NCBI GenBank assembly: GCA_023258655.1
Contig: JALQWO010000065.1
Location: 1 to 8,681 of the forward strand
Origin: Bacteroidia bacterium
GTDB lineage: Bacteria > Bacteroidota > Bacteroidia > NS11-12g > UBA955
Length of the DNA stretch: 8,681 nt
Direction of reading: 5' to 3'
How positions within the stretch are numbered: the stretch's first letter is position 1; each line of letters begins with the position of its first letter. A model generated the notes under the pieces. It did no database searches. It was not told the DNA's origin and saw only the letters and a list, made by a program, of their open reading frames with translations. This document shows positions 5,894-8,681 of the stretch, one piece after another. The position numbers were made by a program, and so were the translations under genes.

Positions 5894-8681
5894 TTATTTT
5901 TTGTTTTCGAGTTCGGTAAGACGTCGCATCAATTCAGCATTTTGCTTCTTCAATGTTTCAATTTGACCTTGTTGTTCTTGGATCGCTTTGACCATGGGGA
6001 CAACAAATTCGCTGTATCTCAAACCGTAGAAATCATTTTCATTTTTTGCTTTGTCAACCCCCGAGAAATCATAGCCAATGGATTGGGCTGCTTTTTCTAC
6101 ATCTTGGGCAATGAATCCGGTGAAACGAACATTGGCATTGGGATTTTCAGTACTGGTTTTTTCTGCAGCGGATTGGCTTGATGTCATGTCCACGGACTTG
6201 GTTGCTTTGCCTAGTTCATCGAAATCGAAGTTGTAGGTAACGGGTTCCAATCGCATGATGAATTCCAAACCGGGAACGTTCTTTTCGATGTTCTTCTTGT
6301 AGCGACCATCCGATAAGTTGGTCCAAGCAGCGAAGCCCCCTATAGATGTAACCCCATTGTTACCGATGCGCACTTGGTTGCTTGCTGTTGCCTGTGCCTG
6401 GAAGCCCAAGGTAGTTGTGTTATTCAAAGCGCCATTGTTTACGCTGGTCTGGAAGCCAATGGCTGTGTTGTTTCCACCTGTGGTAATGAAAGCCCCAGCT
6501 TGATAACCATATCCCACGTTGTTGTTGGCAGTTGTCACACCACCAAGAGATTGAAATCCCATCGCGGTGTTGTTTCCGCCAGTAGTGCTATTGCCCAAAA
6601 CATCATAACCAACTCCGGTATTCAAATTCCCGGTAGTGTTGGCATTCAAACTTTGATAACCCATAGCAGTATTGTATGAACCGGTAGTAGTAGAAATCAT
6701 GGATTGGTAACCCACTGCTGAGTTTCTTCCGGTATTTCCGTTTGTGTTGTTGAATGTACGCAACGCACCAGAACCCACGGCTACGTTAAATTCAGCCGTA
6801 GTTCCTGTGAGCAAGGCTTCAAAACCGACAACGGTGTTATTTCCACCTGTGGTATTGGCGTTTAGAGCGCTGTTACCAATGGCGACGTTTTGGTTACCTG
6901 TTGTTATAGCAACTGCAGCAGGCGCACCCACGGCGGTGTTGTTTGTTCCGGTTGTGTTAGCAGTAAGCGAGCGATTACCCATGGCGGTGTTGTTGCTGGC
7001 TGTTGTAGCCACTGCCAAGGTTAAGTTACCGATTGCAGTATTGTTGGCTCCGGTGGTATTGGCTGTGGCTGCACGGTATCCGATGGCGGTGTTGTTTCCC
7101 GCGGTGGTGTTGGCGCGAAGCGCGTCTGTTCCCATGGCCACGTTGTTGGTTCCTGTTGTGTTGGCGTTTAATGTGGCTTGTCCCACACTTACGTTGTCTG
7201 AGCCTGTAGTATTGGCATTGAGTGAGGTATTACCAATGGCAACGTTTTGACTTCCTGTGGTCGTGGCTACAGCAGCCGGTGCACCGATGGCGATGTTGTT
7301 GGTTCCCGTAGTGTTGGCTGTGAGAGAACGTGTTCCTAAAGCAGTGTTGTTGCTTGCGGTTGTTGCTGCTGCTAATGTTTGTGAACCGATGGCAGTATTG
7401 TTAGAACCTGTGGTACTGGCCGACAGTGCAGCTTGTCCCACACTCACGTTGTCTGAACCGGTTGTATTGGCATTCAGGGCAGTGTTACCAATGGCGATGT
7501 TCTGACTTCCTGTGGTTGTGGCCACAGCAGCTGGGGCACCCACAGCGATGTTGTTTGTACCCGTGGTATTTGCAGTTAATGAGCGGTTACCAACCGCGGT
7601 GTTGTTGCTTGCGGTTGTGGCTGCAGCAAGGGTTTGGTTACCAATGGCGGTGTTGTTTGAACCGGAAGTGTTTGCGGTTAGGGCTTGGAATCCTACGGCG
7701 ACGATGTTGGTGCCGTTTGAGTTGTATGCAGCGCGATAGCCCATGGCGGTATTGCCACTGGCAGTTGTGTTCAGGAACAAAGCTTCTGTTCCCACGGCTG
7801 CGTTGTTACTACCTGTGGTGTTGCTGCTCATCGCATCTTGACCTACACTCACGTTGCCAGCCCCCGTTGTATTCGCAGCAGTAGCACGATACCCCAATGC
7901 GGTGTTGTTGCTTCCTGTTGTGGTTGCTGCCAAAGCACGATAACCAGCGGCTACGTTGTTGCTTGCAGTGGTAGAGACAGCCAAGGCTTGTGTGCCAAGG
8001 CCGGTATTGTATTGACCCGAAGTATTTAAATTCAATGCCTGTGTTCCAACAGCTGTGTTCGATCTACCGGTAGTTTTTTCCAAAGCAGCGCTTCCAACAG
8101 CCGTATTTTCTGTTGCGGTGGTTGCAACCGATAACGCGTTGTAACCCACGGCAGTATTGGCAGATCCACTGGTATTTTGGTTTAATGCGAATGAACCCAC
8201 TGCTGTGTTGGTATTTCCGTTGGCATTGGTTTGCAGTGCCAAAAATCCTATAGCGGTGTTGTGGCTTCCCAAATTGTTGGCAAACAATGTTTTACTGCCG
8301 ACCGCAGTGTTGTAAGAAGCTTGTCCTGCTGCCGCTCCAATGCCGTTGTTGAACAATGCTGAATCACCTACAGCCACCAAGTTCCCACGAACGGTGTTGC
8401 TGAACAACGCATCCATACCCACAGCTACGTTGCTGTAGCCGGTTGTATTCTTATTCAAGGCCTCATAGCCCACGGCAGAGTTATTGTTTCCTTTGGTTGT
8501 GGTGTTTAAACCAGCAAAGGCGCCGATGGCGGTGTTGTTGTTGGCCGCGTAGCTGTTGTACAAAGCTTGGTATCCTACGCCAGTGTTCCAGTTTCCTGTG
8601 GTATTCACCGCAACAGAGTACATACCATAGGCGGTGTTACCGACCCCAGTGGTGTTGTATATCAACGAATAAAATCCATAG
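5894..8681 (-). CDS. Giant YadA-head-like repeat fibre with C-terminal peptidase S74 domain, N-terminus beyond the right edge
   Basis: The frame is open from the right edge to a TAA at 5896-5894, giving 928 residues. The codons before the first possible start (TTG, 8665) still read YGFYSLIYNTTG, which continues the repeat, so the true start and signal peptide lie outside the window. Numbered from that TTG, residues 1-763 are about 44 units of a 17-residue repeat (consensus NTAVGxxALxxNTTGxN), like the left-handed beta-roll units of YadA-type adhesin heads. Residues 764-783 are a linker. Residues 784 to about 885 are a peptidase S74 domain (LSDGRYKKNI, PVTYNF, TGFIAQDVEKA, YSEFVVPMVKAIQE), known from phage endosialidase tail spikes as a trimerising chaperone that cuts itself off. 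Residues about 886-923 are a coiled coil (EQQGQIETLKKQNAELM). A trimeric surface fibre is inferred. Bacteroidota chromosomes carry such genes, and no phage genes are nearby. A Ser/Thr/Glu-rich insert (about 823-846) sits within the S74 domain. Confidence 0.9.
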   Translation of the reverse strand, partial: YGFYSLIYNTTGVGNTAYGMYSVAVNTTGNWNTGVGYQALYNSYAANNNTAIGAFAGLNTTTKGNNNSAVGYEALNKNTTGYSNVAVGMDALFSNTVRGNLVAVGDSALFNNGIGAAAGQASYNTAVGSKTLFANNLGSHNTAIGFLALQTNANGNTNTAVGSFALNQNTSGSANTAVGYNALSVATTATENTAVGSAALEKTTGRSNTAVGTQALNLNTSGQYNTGLGTQALAVSTTASNNVAAGYRALAATTTGSNNTALGYRATAANTTGAGNVSVGQDAMSSNTTGSNNAAVGTEALFLNTTASGNTAMGYRAAYNSNGTNIVAVGFQALTANTSGSNNTAIGNQTLAAATTASNNTAVGNRSLTANTTGTNNIAVGAPAAVATTTGSQNIAIGNTALNANTTGSDNVSVGQAALSASTTGSNNTAIGSQTLAAATTASNNTALGTRSLTANTTGTNNIAIGAPAAVATTTGSQNVAIGNTSLNANTTGSDNVSVGQATLNANTTGTNNVAMGTDALRANTTAGNNTAIGYRAATANTTGANNTAIGNLTLAVATTASNNTAMGNRSLTANTTGTNNTAVGAPAAVAITTGNQNVAIGNSALNANTTGGNNTVVGFEALLTGTTAEFNVAVGSGALRTFNNTNGNTGRNSAVGYQSMISTTTGSYNTAMGYQSLNANTTGNLNTGVGYDVLGNSTTGGNNTAMGFQSLGGVTTANNNVGYGYQAGAFITTGGNNTAIGFQTSVNNGALNNTTTLGFQAQATASNQVRIGNNGVTSIGGFAAWTNLSDGRYKKNIEKNVPGLEFIMRLEPVTYNFDFDELGKATKSVDMTSSQSAAEKTSTENPNANVRFTGFIAQDVEKAAQSIGYDFSGVDKAKNENDFYGLRYSEFVVPMVKAIQEQQGQIETLKKQNAELMRRLTELENKK
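6308..6313 (-). other. Predicted Ser-Asp autoproteolysis site of the S74 domain
   Basis: These codons encode Ser785-Asp786 in LSDGRYKKNI. In S74 endosialidase-type chaperones the chain is cut at a conserved Ser-Asp junction at the start of the domain, assisted by a nearby Lys. Ser, Asp and the KK pair are all present here, so self-cleavage releasing the last ~138 residues is plausible. Cleavage itself is inferred. Confidence 0.6.
6377..8681 (-). repeat. Tandem 51-bp (17-residue) coding repeat, about 44 units
   Basis: The repeat fills the fibre gene from the right edge to the codon before QVRIG. Most units fit NTAVGxxALxxNTTGxN; NxxxG is the most constant part. Most are exactly 17 residues. 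Exceptions are 18 residues (third unit from the right and the unit at about 7708-7655), 23 (8312-8380), 16 (two units), 15 (two units) and 21 (6725-6787). The 17 units between 6788 and 7654 are all exactly 17 residues. The array continues beyond the right edge, so the total count is unknown. Confidence 0.93.
6839..7654 (-). repeat. Higher-order repeat: five-unit 255-bp block, two full copies and one partial
   Basis: Within the 51-bp array, five consecutive units starting NTAIGxQTL, NTAxGxRSL, NIAxGAPAA, NxAIGNTxL and NVSVGQAxL occur at 7400-7654 and again immediately at 7145-7399. The first four recur at 6839-7042. Two units (NVAMGTDAL, NTAIGYRAA) separate the second and third copies at 7043-7144. 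The copies are nearly identical in protein but differ at many third codon positions. Confidence 0.85.

Noticed and set aside
6744..7884. Long plus-strand open frames rich in Val, Ala, Leu and Pro opposite the fibre gene
   Set aside because: They are antisense shadows of the 51-bp repeat: a repeat whose length is a multiple of three and which lacks a stop in one frame stays open over many units. Their motifs are just the reverse reading of NTTG/NTAVG codons.
8663..8665. TTG at 8665 as the start of the fibre gene
   Set aside because: The same frame continues upstream to the edge with repeat-like sequence (YGFYSL), and no signal peptide follows the TTG, so the gene is truncated by the window.
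6377..8681. Possible CRISPR array because of regular short repeats
   Set aside because: Units are contiguous 51-bp coding repeats with amino-acid-level conservation and drifting wobble bases, with no identical repeats separated by unique spacers and no cas genes.
5894..8681. Prophage tail-fibre gene
   Set aside because: S74 domains are common in phage tail spikes, but the neighbours are a T9SS cargo, a regulator and a lipoprotein, with no phage structural, lysis or integrase genes in the window.

Overview
The window looks like chromosomal DNA of a member of the Bacteroidota. The evidence is a secreted PKD-repeat protein ending in a gliding-motility/CHU_C-type C-terminal domain (a type B cargo signal of the type IX secretion system, T9SS), an SPII lipoprotein of Bacteroidota style, a Crp/Fnr regulator of the non-cAMP type, and TAnnTTTG-like promoter elements in place of clear Shine-Dalgarno sites. 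I cannot assign it below phylum level.

Layout from left to right: (1) 1-1837, minus strand, the N-terminal 612 residues of a large lipoprotein of unknown function, cut by the left edge. (2) 1983-2813, minus strand, a complete CvfB/YitL-type S1 RNA-binding protein. (3) A 63-bp divergent intergenic region with a 7-bp inverted repeat. (4) 2877-3542, plus strand, a Crp/Fnr-family regulator. (5) 3584-5875, minus strand, a 763-residue T9SS type B cargo with four PKD-like domains. (6) 5894-8681, minus strand, a very large repetitive protein cut at its N-terminus by the right edge. It is made of about 44 copies of a 17-residue YadA-head-like repeat and ends in a peptidase S74 (endosialidase-type intramolecular chaperone) domain plus a coiled coil.

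Genes 6 and 5 are separated by only 18 bp on the same strand and probably form an operon for two large surface proteins: a trimeric fibre or adhesin-like stalk, and a T9SS-exported PKD protein. The other genes are a housekeeping-type RNA-binding protein, a regulator, and an uncharacterised envelope lipoprotein. Nearly all of the window is coding. No RNA genes, insertion sequences, CRISPR arrays or phage structural genes were seen. The most unusual structure is the nested repeat in gene 6, where a five-unit (85-residue, 255-bp) super-repeat occurs twice in tandem and a third time in part.
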